A stretch of DNA of 64,000 bases from Protopterus annectens (Eukaryota > Chordata > Ceratodontiformes > Protopteridae), in NCBI RefSeq assembly GCF_019279795.1, contig NC_056744.1:1510349351-1510413350 (forward strand), in the 5' to 3' direction. How positions within the stretch are numbered: position 1 is the first letter of the stretch; each line of letters starts with the position of its first letter. Under the pieces are notes generated by a model. That model was not told the origin of the DNA. It saw only the letters and a list, made by a program, of their open reading frames with translations, and searched no databases. The translations under genes and the position numbers were made by a program. Positions 34,881-45,934 of the stretch are shown here, piece after piece.

Positions 34881-37145
34881 GGGCAATGCATTTGAGCAGC
34901 GAGGATGTCATCCACAAAGGACATTATGGAAACTGAGCTCAAAGTGATTAAAGGGTTATTCCTAAGTATGGTATATCCTGAAAGTATGGTTCATGATGTC
35001 ATCAATTATGTGCAAAATGAATGGGGAATTAAGTACCCACCACTGTTAGGGTGTTACAAAATGGATAAATTGCCGTCTTTGGAGAACGAATATAGTGGAA
35101 GAGTATGCATACTAACATACACACCCAACACATGTATAATTAGAGAAATCTTAGAAAGACATTGGAAAGTAATAACCACAATGGATGTAGAACAAACATT
35201 AGGAGCACATCCTAAATGTGTTTATAAGACAGCCCCAAACATGAAAAATTTATTGGAAAGAGCTAGCTATAAAATGGAGGCAAGCGATATATTTAAGGGT
35301 ACATCCAAATGTGGAAGATGCCAACAGTGTAAATATATAAACCAAGCTAAGGTTATTAAGTTGGATGATATCAGTCATACTACCATTAAATGCAGGACGG
35401 GTAATTGTAACACGAAACAGGTGGTATATATTGCGATATGTAATACATGCAATGCACATTACATAGGAAAGACAGAAAGACAGCTAAAAAAACGTATATA
35501 TGAACATCAATATAAAATACGAAAATGTGATATCAAAAATGCATTGTATAGAAATATCTTAGAAAAGGGGAATGATCATGGTTTTTTGTTTTCCATAATT
35601 GATCAGATGACATGTGCACCACATGGAGGGAATTGGAAAATGCAGTTGGCACAATATGAAAGCAGATGGCAAATCTTAACTGATTCCACAAGAACACCGG
35701 GCTTAAATGAATTCATAAGTATTAAACCTTTTTTAGCCCTAGCGTAGGTTAGATGTAAGATATAATTGCCTTTTGAATCCTTATAGAAGCAGTCCAATTA
35801 TTTACTATTTATTGATGCATGATATAGTTTATAACTTTTCAGCATATGTAGATTTTTTAGGATAGTTTAGTTATATATTTAACACACCATACATTAATGC
35901 ACTATAGGAAGATATTTATGCATCAGCATATATGTGTATGCATTTTCATAAAATTTTCACAAAAATAGTTATGTATTTTTACACATATTCATTATATATA
36001 TATTTTTTATATACAATTGTTATAAGTACAGTTTTATAAGAATGATTTTATATGTATAGTTTAGTATGGATATTCATCATGGAATCTTAATTTAGTAAAT
36101 ATGAATATTTTTAGCTATTTATCCGTGGAAATGTCACCACTATACGCATTCATAATGTTACATAATGATATATACCTTTAAGTTTTTGGTGTTTTTTTAA
36201 ACAATTATGTACTTAATTAATTAGTGGATGAGTATAAATAGGAAGATACAGCAGTTTTTAAATGTTCTGATGAAGTACAGTTGAAAGCGCTAAACCAGTT
36301 ACTATTGTGTCGTGATTGTGTAAAGAATAAATTTATTTGCAACATCCTTGTCGTACGAGCAGTGATTCAACTTTAGCACATCAGGTTTGGTTACTGTGTT
36401 GGCTTTCTTTCGTGTGTTCCTGAATGATGACATCTGTGTAATGGCACAGGAAGGTATGCCAGGGTCCATCATTGGTCAGCCTATTGACAGTACACAGCTG
36501 TCAACCCCATCAATGCGCACAGTTATCCTGCCAATACACCCTTTGTCACCAATGTCCCTAGGTGATGGACAGCATACAGTGGGCATTGACCAGGGTAATG
36601 TGGTATCTCTGGCACATGCCTCCCCACACAGCAGCCATGGGCATGGCCCTGAGATGGTACCACACAGACAGATGTCCAGGGGTTCTCGTGGGAGCATCTG
36701 TGGGTGTACTGTCCCTGTCAGACATGCCCACAGAGGTCTTACAACCTCAGCTATGTTTTGGGCTGTCATGCAGGCACAGTCACGTATGGAACAGTACACC
36801 AGACAGGGTCTGAGGGAGCTGACAGCATGTCGCACAGCCATGACTGACAGTATGCGTGACATTGTGGCTGCCATCCGTAATTTCACCGATGTCATAGACA
36901 GATGTTGTGGGGACATATTAGACCAGTTCCAAAACTACATGTCCATGAGCCAGTGCGATGGTGGATGGTTGAGGCATTGACGTGGGCGTATGCCAGCAAC
37001 AGCAGCAGCTGGCAGTTGTCGCAGACGACAACAGGGCCGCGGCCGCCCCCATATTGCTGGGTCTGTGCTGTCATCTGACCGCCCCAGGAGACCATGTGCA
37101 CGTGGCTCTGGCCAGGCCCGACAGGGATCTGTGTCCAGTGAATGA
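32255..37145 (+). CDS. Harbinger Myb/SANT-like partner protein 2 (3 exons, last exon split by PLE2)
   Basis: Exon a 32255-32672 (acceptor TTTTTCAG just before), exon b 32900-32938, exon c 33686-33761 continuing at 36437. Both introns are phase 1, as in gene 1. Exon a carries a Myb/SANT-like trihelix domain (AEDEEIHQSLVRDY ... YEQVRHHCSDLIRNVHQ) and a Gln run. The last exon is cut at 33761 by PLE2. Past the duplicated 14 bp the same frame resumes at 36437 and runs to a TGA at 36978, with a C-terminal helix (SMRDIVAAIRNFTDVIDRC). After that stop an Arg-rich stretch stays open to 37145 and may be the original tail. A TGA at 32267 (codon 5, likely from CGA) also breaks it. Homologous in plan to the gene at 17437-19446, hence a duplicated partner gene, now inactivated. 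Confidence 0.6.
33066..33640. repeat. TGTGCATG-type minisatellite, ~570 bp
   Basis: Octamer-based repeat (GTGTGCAT with ACCTGTGCAT and ACGTGTGCAT variants) in intron 2 of Myb-like gene 2. Because the unit is 8 bp with few T-A-rich variants, it stays open in several frames on both strands and gives long Cys/His/Met/Val frames that are not genes. Confidence 0.95.
33852..33883 (-). ncRNA. Hammerhead-ribozyme-like core, PLE2 left arm
   Basis: On the minus strand: CTGATGA, stem II of about 6 bp (GACTGT/ACAGTT, loop GAT), GAAA, then the palindrome AGCGCT forming a minimal stem III, followed by A at the expected cleavage position. Confidence 0.6.
34403..34825 (-). pseudogene. PLE2 inverted partial copy: GIY-YIG endonuclease region
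   Basis: Inverted, truncated duplicate of 35330-35750 with the same YIGKTERQL block, broken by a poly(T)-tract expansion at 34658-34674 and a TA microsatellite at its inner end. Confidence 0.8.
34826..34875. repeat. (TA)n at PLE2 centre
   Basis: TA repeats of about 50 bp at the junction of the two inverted PLE2 copies. Confidence 0.95.
34905..35747 (+). pseudogene. PLE2 RT C-terminus plus GIY-YIG endonuclease, 5'-truncated
   Basis: An open frame of about 280 codons. The first ~130 residues are the RT thumb/linker of a Penelope protein (PPLLGCYKMDKLPSLENEY...). Then a CGRCQQC Cys motif, the GIY-like VVYIAI strand, NAHYIGKTERQLKKRIYEH and downstream Asn/Glu residues form a GIY-YIG nuclease. 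The catalytic RT region is missing, so this is not an autonomous copy. Unusually well preserved compared with its neighbours. Confidence 0.8.
36267..36292 (+). ncRNA. Hammerhead-ribozyme-like core, PLE2 right arm (stem II shortened)
   Basis: Same core (CTGATGA...GAAAGCGCTAA) as the left arm but 7 bases are missing from stem II, so this copy should fold poorly. Confidence 0.5.
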
Positions 37146-37830
37146 ACACCTGCTTCTGATGACAGTACCCAGTCTGGGTTGGTACTGGATACGGTCCGTA
37201 GCACCCCTGCAAGGCACAGGTACTGTGTCCGTGGCCAGAGACACTGATCTGTATGACCTGGCAGGTACAGTCTGTGGCTGTCCACAAACACCAGTATATG
37301 GCAGCCATGAGGTGGAACTGTGTGCATCCATGCACACATGCGAATTGACAACACCTAGGGCTACCGCATACACAAACACACTGCATCAACATTGCCCCAC
37401 CTTGTACTGCTGTCCCTCACCAACACACATACACATACATGTCAATTGGTGGTATCAGTGGCTGACTCAGGCATACCAAGTTCACACCCTGTGCATATGA
37501 TGAAACTGTGCCACCTCCTGCAATCTGTAACATCAGTGCAGGTACAGGTTAACACATTGCTGATGCGCACAGGGTGACTACATAGACGTGTAGTAATAGT
37601 ATCATATTGTTAACAGTACTGTGTGCTGAAATAATTGTGGGTTTATCACAGCATGCCTGATGCAGTAAGGGTATGATTGTCATGTACTGTTGTCTACACC
37701 CATGGTAAGTACCATAGTGTATCATCTGCACATGTTGGCATACTAGTGGTAAGGATGTCAACAGAAGGCTACATACATAGGTAGCACAGGGGATAAGGTA
37801 ATGAAAGTATTAATACGCAATGATGGACAT
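37146..37830. other. Unassigned Harbinger-internal DNA
   Basis: A 172-codon frame (36982-37500) overlaps the end of Myb-like gene 2 in another frame and shows no domain. I do not call it a gene. Confidence 0.35.
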
Positions 37831-37839
37831 GTAAACTGC

Positions 37840-38110
37840 AAGTGGCATGTTGCCCACACTGGACTCTGCAATGCGGATGTTTGAGGAAGTTGATATGTGT
37901 GCAGTACTACATGACTGGTACAGGACACACAGGAGCACCCCAGCACTGCAAGCTCACATCTCATACCATGCTAGACAGCCCGAACACACAAAACTAACTG
38001 TCACAGGAGGGAGAGTCCCCATACATGTCAGGGATACTGTGGTGGCAGGCCAGGTAGCGTACATCCTACTAAGTATGGAACCACTGAGTGAAGGCTCAGT
38101 GTCTGTTATT
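37840..38110 (+). mobile_element. CR1 LINE fragment, endonuclease start, highly decayed
   Basis: The frame reads MFEEVDMCAVLHDWYRTHRS, TPALQAHISYHARQPEHTK and GGRVPIHVRDT. This parallels the MENIDICAVTNTWFRATECT, TPALPGYTSYYAFQPQNLD and GGGVLIFIKDP segments of the copy at 38.8 kb. Confidence 0.7.
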
Positions 38111-38590
38111 TGACATGTGTATAACTGCAGGTATGAGCTCATGGGTTTCCATCCAGTTATTGTACATCCTGACGGTACATGGTCTGTACACTTGTGTGCG
38201 CTGAGACTGGACCCTAGCCATCTGACCTGTGTATTTCCATGTACATGTGCATAGTGCCTGCATATTTGCAGTGTTACCTACTGGAAGTGGTACAGCTTGT
38301 TTGTTGTACAATGGACTACATGCAGCCCTGCTTACTGTAGCTTTGTTTGCATGCATGTTTGCTTGCAATTACCCTGGAATACTGATCCCACCTGCAATGC
38401 ATAGTTACAGAGCTTCTGTGGACTCCTAGTGACATCTGCATAGCTTACAATATGTATGTCCATGTCTCACTTGACAGAACATCACTGTTTGTCCTGTTCA
38501 CATGTACGTTGCCTGTGACACATTGCATATGACTTACCTGGCATTTGTCCACGTGAGCAGTCATATATGCCACTGTAACTAATCACAGGC
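38111..38590. other. Unassigned DNA between CR1 fragments
   Basis: No domain or repeat boundary seen. Confidence 0.3.
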
Positions 38591-38776
38591 ACTACACCCT
38601 CACACACTCATCTTCTGTTGAACCACCTGCTTCGCTAGGGACGGCTTGCACCTGTCACCCCTGGGCTTTCGGATATTGGCAAAGGCTCTTACTACCCCCA
38701 TAGTGCCTTTGTTAGGCAAGGCTCAAATGACAAACCCACCTTCATAGGTATCACAAGGGATAAGAAACTAAGAGTA

Positions 38777-39695
38777 ATGCTACTCAATGCCAGAAGTCTA
38801 AACCTCAAGATGCATGCACTCGAAACTCTCCTTAGCATGGAGAACATCGATATCTGTGCAGTAACAAATACCTGGTTCAGGGCTACTGAGTGCACCCCAG
38901 CACTGCCAGGTTATACCTCATACTATGCTTTTCAGCCCCAAAACTTGGACCAAACCACAAAAGGAGGGGGAGTATTGATATTCATCAAAGATCCCCACAC
39001 CTCCAGGTTGGTGGCAAAGCACCAAGCATCAAAGACTATCCATGTGCAACTAACAATGGTTAAAACTGCCTTCCAGGTTATAGCCTGCTACAGACCACCC
39101 TCCCAAACCCAAGAACCACACTCGGCCTTCCTGAGAACAGTGGAAAATATGAAGGTCTCTCCAAACACCATTATATTGGGCGACTTCAACTACCCAAACA
39201 TAGACTGGGAGCATGACTCTAGCTCCAACACCCTAGCCCAAAGATTCCTAGAATATATGAACTCAAATGCTATGGAACAACTTGTTACCACTCCCACAAG
39301 AAGGGAAAACATACTGGACCTGATTATCACCAACATGGGGACTCTATGCTCCAGACCAGAAGTGTATCCCTCACTGGTAAGATCAGACCATAAACTAATC
39401 TCACTGGATATTCACATCCCGACCCCACCCCCTGCCCAAAAAAACACAGTGAACAACTTCTCTAAAGCAAATTTACACTCCTCAAAACTGAGGTGGAAAC
39501 CTTCAAAGCCCCTGGGCCTGTGGAAAATATGGACCAGACCGCAGATGCCTCTATAAATGCATTCTATGGACACCTTCAGGAATGCATGGATCATGTGATC
39601 CCAAATAAAACCAAGACCCAATCCTCCAAAGACAGATGTCCTGTCTGGTGGACCCCAGCCATAAACAAACTATACAATAGAAGCTACTAAATGAT
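38777..39695 (+). pseudogene. CR1 copy A endonuclease region
   Basis: AP-endonuclease blocks in order: LLNARSLN (38777), DICAVTNTWF with Thr at the usual Glu position, GGGVLIFIKD, ACYRPPS, ILGDFNYPNIDW and RSDHKLISLDIHI (39380). A frameshift near 39495 leads into YGHLQECMDHVIP and PVWWTPAINKLY. The catalytic Glu of the (T/E)ETW block is Asn here (VTNTW), so nuclease activity is doubtful. Confidence 0.85.
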
Positions 39696-40064
39696 ACAGC
39701 CAATTCCCAAAAAGGGAAGGCATCACTGATCAGTATTAGCAAAAAACTACGGGCACTCATAAGATTGTCTAAGGCCAGCTTTGAGAGAAAATTGCACAGG
39801 ACACTAAGGATAATCACAAGGCTTTCTTTAGTTATGTTAGGAACCTGGTTGGTAATTCCCAGGTATGCTCAGAGGTAGTCCGAAATGTTAATAGAAACAC
39901 CAAACCCACAGACATTGCCAACATCCTAGCTGACAGGTTCAGCGCAAACTCCCCCCCCCTCCACACCGAAAGGGCAAATATTTGTCCCAGCAGAGTGCTG
40001 CCCCCTTGACATCTCAGATGCTCAGGTAAGAGCCGCCCTCTCCAAAGCAATAAACACTGCATCA

Positions 40065-41547
40065 ATGGGACCAGACAGTGTCCCGGGCTGTGTCCTACAT
40101 GAACTCCAAGAAGAGCTACACCCAAACATAAAACCCAGCCTTACTACAGGATATGTGGCCAAAGAGTGGCGTACAGCAACAGTGGTCCCTCTACAGAAAG
40201 GTGGTGCCTCAACGGCTCCTGGACACTATCGCCCCATAAGCCTGACTAGCTTGGTCTGCAAAGCTATGGAAAGAATCATCATGGACCTCATAAATAAAGA
40301 TATTGGGGACCTACAGACACTGGATCATACCCAGTTTGGCTTTGTTAAGGGCAGATCCTGCCTCTCAAACCTGGTTGATTTCTTTGAAACAGTCACCAAG
40401 GCCATTGACAAGGGGAAGGTGTTCCACACAGCCTACCTGGACCTCGCAAAAGCCTTCAATACAATACCCCACTCAGGCATTCTAGAGAAGCTCACCAGCT
40501 TAAATATAAACCCCTATGTCACTAGATTGATTGCACACTGGCTCAAGGACAGAACCCACATGGTTAGAATTGCTGGAGTCATGCCAGACTCCAAACCAGT
40601 TACAAGTGGTGTCCCACAAGGCTCAGTCCTGGGACCTCTCTTGTTTGGTATATATTTATCGGAGGTGCAGGCCAACACGGAAGGACTGTGGCTGACCAAA
40701 TTCGCAGATGACTGCAAACTGGCTGCCATAATCGACTCTCCAGCCGACACAAGCATCCTCCAAAAGGGCCTTATAGAAACAGACAACTTGTGCCAGAGCC
40801 ATGGCCTCAGGCTGAATGCCAAAAAGTGTATAGTCATCCACTTTGGCAAAAACAAAGTGCCCACAAAGTACCACATAGGTGGTAATCCATTAAGTACAGA
40901 AGAAGTAAATAGGGACCTGGGGACCCAAGTTGATAGCAATCTCTCATTTGACAACCACATGGCCAAAGTGGTTAGAAAAACATTTTATATAGCCCGCCTC
41001 ATAATGAAGGGATTCACATCTAGATCAGGGGAGGACATCGTGCCTCTTTACTCAACCCTCATCAGGCCCATAATTGAGTACAATACCCCTGTTGGGATGT
41101 ACCTTACCAGACACCTGCAGCAACTGGAAGGACCCCAAAAGTACCTCACCAAGAGGATCAAAGGGCTCAAACAGATGCCATATGCTGACCGGTTAAAGAA
41201 ACTCCAGCTCTACTCAGTGGCATACCGCCTGTTCAGAGGCGATCTGTGCCTGATGTATAAAGCCATGTCAAACCCAGAATTAATGGGCATGCTGCACCTC
41301 AGAATATCCAAATCCCATCAAGCTACGCCGAGACTTGAACCTCAGCACTGAAATAAATAGGACATGCTGGAGGGACAGATTCATAACCCAGAGGCTCCCT
41401 TCACTCTGGAATAAAATTCCAGTCCAGGTTAGTCAGAGTCCCTCATTGACTCTCTTCAAGAGGAATCTTGATGAGTGGATGGGACATCATAGGTTTACCC
41501 CGGGAATCACTTCTGTGTCACTGTTAGACAGAGGCACAGTATACTAA
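40065..41547 (+). pseudogene. CR1 copy A reverse transcriptase
   Basis: An open 428-codon frame from 40065: MGPDSVPGCVLHEL, VVPLQKGG, YRPISLTSLVCK, LDLAKAFNTIPH (first catalytic Asp), SGVPQGSVLGPLLFGIYL and the catalytic FADD near 40705. The thumb follows, with NRDLGTQVDSNLSFDNH. The C-terminal WRDRFITQRLPSLWNKIP and FKRNLDEWM segments are in another frame after a shift at about 41340. RT catalytic residues are intact; upstream frameshifts (39556-40065) prevent a full-length protein. Confidence 0.88.
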
Positions 41548-41672
41548 CCTCGAAAAAGGGCATAGCAAGATAAATTTACAATAGATGGTGACAGCCAAAC
41601 ACATTCTGGCTAGGTTTATAAATGCCCTAGGGCAGATAGCCTAGTATGAACCTATGAACCTATGAACCTATG

Positions 41673-41990
41673 TACCTTGTTCCCCATTGGCCCTATGTGC
41701 TGTTAATCACCATGGCAATCACAATACTATGGTAGCATGTGCAAAGGTCAGTTGTCAGTCACCTCTATGGTACAGTTGTGGAATATGTGGGTCATGTGGC
41801 AATGTCACAGCTGCCACATGTACACAGTCAACCCTCTCCCCTACACATGGACATACAACACATGTATGAGATGGAACCACATAGCCAAACTGGGGACTAA
41901 GCACTCTGAACCCAGTACTGGCATAACCTGTCAGGTGGCATGAAATACTACAGTGACTATAATACCAGTCTGATGTAGACCTACACTGAC
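41673..41990. other. Unassigned DNA between CR1 copies
   Basis: No recognisable gene. Confidence 0.3.
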
Positions 41991-42790
41991 AGCAATACAA
42001 GCAGGTGAACACACTGGGCCATTCGTGGAGCCTAGGAATAGCATTCTGCCTGAGTGGCAGACACCTCTGCAGCTGGCACACAGGCATATGTTATTCCAGA
42101 ACACATCACACATAACACATAGCACACAAATCCTGTGTGCCAAACAGTCACAGCCTGTACGGCTAGACAACACACCTGCTACAGTTGTGTTAGGTACCTT
42201 TATTGTCTGGTACAGTGAGGTCACGCTCACCAGGCTGGACAAGGTGAAGGTCACAGTGATATGCCCATGGGGCACTATGGTCCACCACATAACACAAGCA
42301 TACACGTCAGTCAGAGGCATGGACACATATGACTCAGTCATTATCCATGCCACTATGGCTGACCTGTGATGTACCTCCCTGGACTACATGATAGGGAACA
42401 TGGAAGGGCTCTCTCAGCATGTGGCACAGGCTGGTATGACCCTGACCTTGGTTGGCATCATACCCTCACCAGGAATGCTGACGTATTACTGAATGCTGAT
42501 GAATTACTGTAGCTACAACACCCTGGCTGAAAGGTTCCTAGCATGTAGTCACTGCATTGCTATGGAACAACTTGTTACCACTCCCACAACAGGTGAAAAC
42601 ATGCAGCACCTGTTCATCAACAACATGTAGACAATATGACCCAGACCAGATGTGTATCCCTCGCTGCTAGGTTGATACCATCTACATATCACACTGTATA
42701 TACACATACCACATGCAGCACCCGCACAGAAGACCACAGTCATAATGTTATCCAGTGCAAATACCATGTATTCACATGTGGCAGGCATCA
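41991..42790 (+). mobile_element. CR1 LINE copy B, ORF1 esterase and endonuclease fragments
   Basis: 42025-42370 and 42370-42480 contain the ORF1 C-terminal esterase-type domain (TVVLGTFIVWYSEVTLTRLDKVKV, VIIHATMADL, VAQAGMTLTLVGIIPSPGM, in decayed form). 42520-42700 matches copy A endonuclease (CIAMEQLVTTPTTGENM). Highly decayed, with a deletion between the two parts. Confidence 0.7.
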
Positions 42791-42949
42791 GACATGGTAA
42801 CTATTGAAGGTCACATGTACATATGTGTATTTGGCACACACATACATCATCTGTGCCCATTGCCATTACTGGTTTAATTGATGTCATGCATTATTGTGAA
42901 CAACAACCCACACACATGGGCATTCTGTGTGACAAAAACACACGTGGCA

Positions 42950-44790
42950 TGTCTGGAATCCAATGCCATAACTAACTGTGCTATGACAGTAGTGAGAGAC
43001 GCAGTAGCAGAGCGTGCTATTTGCATTACTGAGAGATTTGCCCTCTTCCGCTGTACTTGTAGGGTGCTGACATCATCTCTGTGTAGAGAATGGAATATGC
43101 AGCAGCTGGTGTGTTGTACTGGTTGGCAAAAGGGTCAGATCTCTCACACATATAATTGCACACACATTACTTTCAACTTCTCCAGCACACACTTGCAGGA
43201 TTCAAACTCCTATCTAACTATGTTATGACACTCAAGACGGTTGCATTAGCAGAGCACGCTATTCGCATTACTGGGAGGTTTTTCTTCTCCTGCTTTACTT
43301 ATAGGGTGCTGACATCATCAGTGTTTAGAAAGGGGAATGTGCATCCTGTAGTGTGTTCTCCTAGTTGCCAAAAGAGACATTTCTTTCATTCAGACTTGCA
43401 CACACACTAACCCCTCCACACATATAAACATTTGCAGGATTCAAACCCCTCTTTAGCTATGTTATGACACTTGAGACGGATGTATTAGCAGAGCGCGCTA
43501 TTCGCATTACTGGGAGGTTTCTCTTCTCCTGCTGTACTTATAAGGTGCTGACATCATCAGTGTTTAGAAAGGGGAATGTGCATCCTGTAGTGTGTTCTCC
43601 TAGTTGCCAAAAGGGACATTTCTTTCATACCGACTTGCACACACACTAACCCCCTCCACACATACTGAGCATTTGCAGGATTCAAACCCCTACCTAACTA
43701 TGTTATGACACTCGAGACAGACACATTAACGGAGCACACTATTCGCATTATTAGGAGGTTTCCCTTCTCCTGCTATACTTATAGGGTGCTGACATCATCA
43801 GTGTTTAGAAAGGGGAATGTGCATCCTGTAGTGTGTTCTCCTAGTTGCCAAAAGGGACATTTCTTTCATACAGACTTGTACACACACTAACCCCCTCCAC
43901 ACATACTGAGCATTTGCAGGATTCAATCCCCTATCTAATTATGTTATGACACTCAAGACGGGTGCTTTAGTGGAGCAAGCTATTTGCATTACTGGGAGGT
44001 TTCCTTTCTCCTGCTTTACTTATAGGGTGCTGACATCATCAGTGTTTAGAAAGGGGAATGTGCATCCTGTAGTGTGTTCTCCTAGTTGCCAAAAGGGACA
44101 TTTATTTCATACAGACTTGCACACACACTAACCCCCTCCACACATACTGAGAATTTGCAGGATTCAAACCCCTATTTAATTATGTTATGACACTCGAGAG
44201 GGACGCATTAGTGGAACAAGCTATTTGCATTACTGGGAGGTTTCCTTTCTCCTGCTTTACTTATAGGGTGCTGACATGATCAGTGTTTAGAAAGAGGTTA
44301 TGTGCATCCTATAGTGTGTTCTCCTAGTTGCCAAAAGGGACATTTCGTTCATACAGACTTGCACACACACTAACCCCCTCCACATATACTGAGCATTTGC
44401 AAGATTCAAACCCCTACTTAACTATGTTATGACATTTGAGACAGATGCATTAGCGGAGCGCGCTATTCGCATTATTGGGAGGTTTGCCTTCTCCTGCTTT
44501 ACTTATAGGGTGCTGACATCATCAGTGTTTAGAAAGGGGGAATGTGCATCCTGTAGTGTGTTCTCCTAGTTGCCAAAAGGGACATTTCTTTCATACAGAC
44601 TTGCACACACACCAACACCACTCACCCACCAAGCATTTGCAGGATTCAAACCCCTACCTAACTATATTATGACACTTGAGGGAGACGCATTAGCAGAGTG
44701 CACTATCCGAATTACTGGGCATCTGTTCTGCACCTGCAGTATTTATAGGGTGCTGACATCATTATTTCTACAGAGGTGTGTACATCTAGT
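42950..44790 (+). repeat. Tandem array, ~241-bp unit, about 8 copies
   Basis: Each unit contains TTATGACACT, TTCGCATTACTGGGAGGTTT, a TATAGGGTGCTGACATCATCAGTG block, GAAAGGGGAATGTGCATCCTG and GCCAAAAGGGACATTTCTTTCA. Units repeat at 43464, 43705, 43946 and 44187 (period 241). The first and last units are more diverged. Each unit also has a similar ~61-codon frame, which is a by-product of the period being 241 with stops in register, not a gene. Confidence 0.9.
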
Positions 44791-44859
44791 ACTACCTGTC
44801 AGGTGGGGGATAGCATATATATGCATTTGCAGCCACCTACTTCAGGGTCAGATATGCAC

Positions 44860-45930
44860 ATCGCACTGGCAGGTTATGTTTTATACCATGCTTCATGACC
44901 ACAGGACCTGTAACACAGAACACAACCAGTCCTGACCACCCCTCCCACATCCAGGACACACACTTTGCTTCCCTGGGAACAGTGCCAAGATATGCAGGTG
45001 TTCACATACACCATTCCAGTTGTTAATGTCAGGTACAGGCATATTGTGTGTGGGAACTACTCAGGCCTCTACAACATTACCCTAAAGCCACTACAATTTG
45101 CGAGTCCATGTGCTATGGCAGAACCACTCACCACAGCCACAAGGGGGAATACATATTGCACCTGACCATCTACAACATGGATACTCACTGTTCCACACCA
45201 GAGGTAGACCACCATTGTTGATATCTGACCATACCCATCTTTCTCTGGCCATCCATATCCCTTCCCCACCCCCAGGCAAGGTTGTCACTGCAAACAAACT
45301 GTATTTATCAAAAGCAGACTTTACACTTGTGAAGACTGGGGTGGAAGACTTCAAAGGACTCATGCTGGGGGAGTATACAGGCCACTCTGCATAATCCTTG
45401 ATAATTGCATTCTATGAGCATGTGGAAGGTTTGCATTGATCATGCTATCCCAAATATACCCATGACTGCTCCACAACAGGACACCTGCCAGATGTACACC
45501 AGCCATATATGAGCTGTCCAACAGACAGAGTGACCTAATACATTGCAGAGCAGTAGCCCACAGAGGGAGGACATCTCTGAACAGTACCGGCATGACACTT
45601 CAATCCCTCATAATCATCATGACACAGTGTTGACAGTGAAATTGTCCAGACAATGCAGATAAGGCTCCCCTCAGTCTGTTATTGACACCCACTTACTGTT
45701 AGAGGTCCTCAGCAACCCTCTTCCAGCACACACGAACAACATGGCTGTGGCTTAGCAAATTCAAACCCTAGGATCTCCACTGTGTCCTTGCTTGACAGAG
45801 GCACAGCACACTAGCCTCACACGGTGCCTTATGTGACCTACTTTACAGTGGCACAGTAGCCTACTGTACTGGGGAGGCAGACGCCAAGCACACTCTGGCT
45901 AAGCTGTCATTCCCTAGGGCAAACAGCCTA
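44860..45930 (+). mobile_element. CR1 LINE fragments, decayed
   Basis: 44935-45400 matches copy A endonuclease to linker at low identity: SDHTHLSLAIHIPSPPPG and the following KADFTL region. 45400-45600 matches the RT linker (the RGRTSLN segment). 45760-45930 matches the CR1 3' end (DRGTA..., GGCAGACGCCAAGCACACTCTGGCTA). The RT core is deleted. Confidence 0.65.
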
Positions 45931-45934
45931 GTGC

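Larger units (their letters stand above)
33762..36422. mobile_element. Penelope-like element PLE2, inverted double copy, inside an exon
   Basis: 2.66 kb flanked by an exact 14-bp direct repeat AATGATGACATCTG (33748-33761 and 36423-36436). It consists of a minus-strand copy (34825-33762) and a longer plus-strand copy (34877-36422) joined by TA repeats. Both outer ends are element 3' ends. The last 31-35 bp next to the right duplication (about 36388-36422) lacks a counterpart on the left. Encodes only the C-terminal part with GIY-YIG endonuclease. The insertion interrupts Myb-like gene 2. Confidence 0.85.
38591..41672 (+). mobile_element. CR1 LINE copy A (5'-truncated, best preserved)
   Basis: Begins within the end of ORF1: the RDGLHLSPLG-like esterase C-terminus at about 38640. 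It continues through endonuclease (38777-39556), linker, RT (40065-41350) and C-terminus (41335-41547), and ends in three copies of CTATGAAC (41645-41672). A short 3' terminal repeat and no poly(A) is the CR1 signature. It has a few frameshifts. It is the reference for the other CR1 fragments in the window. Confidence 0.9.

Noticed and set aside
33762-36422. Assembly artefact producing an inverted repeat
   Set aside because: The arms differ at several positions (for example 7 bases in the hammerhead stem and a poly(T) expansion), and an exact duplication flanks the outer ends.
36982-37500. 172-codon frame as a separate gene
   Set aside because: No domain; it overlaps the end of Myb-like gene 2 in another frame, and its Gln run comes from a CAG repeat.
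43464-44131. Family of 61-codon repeated genes
   Set aside because: One per tandem unit, no domain; explained by the repeat period.
42950-44790. CRISPR array
   Set aside because: Units are about 241 bp without a short repeat and unique spacers, and the context is a vertebrate genome.
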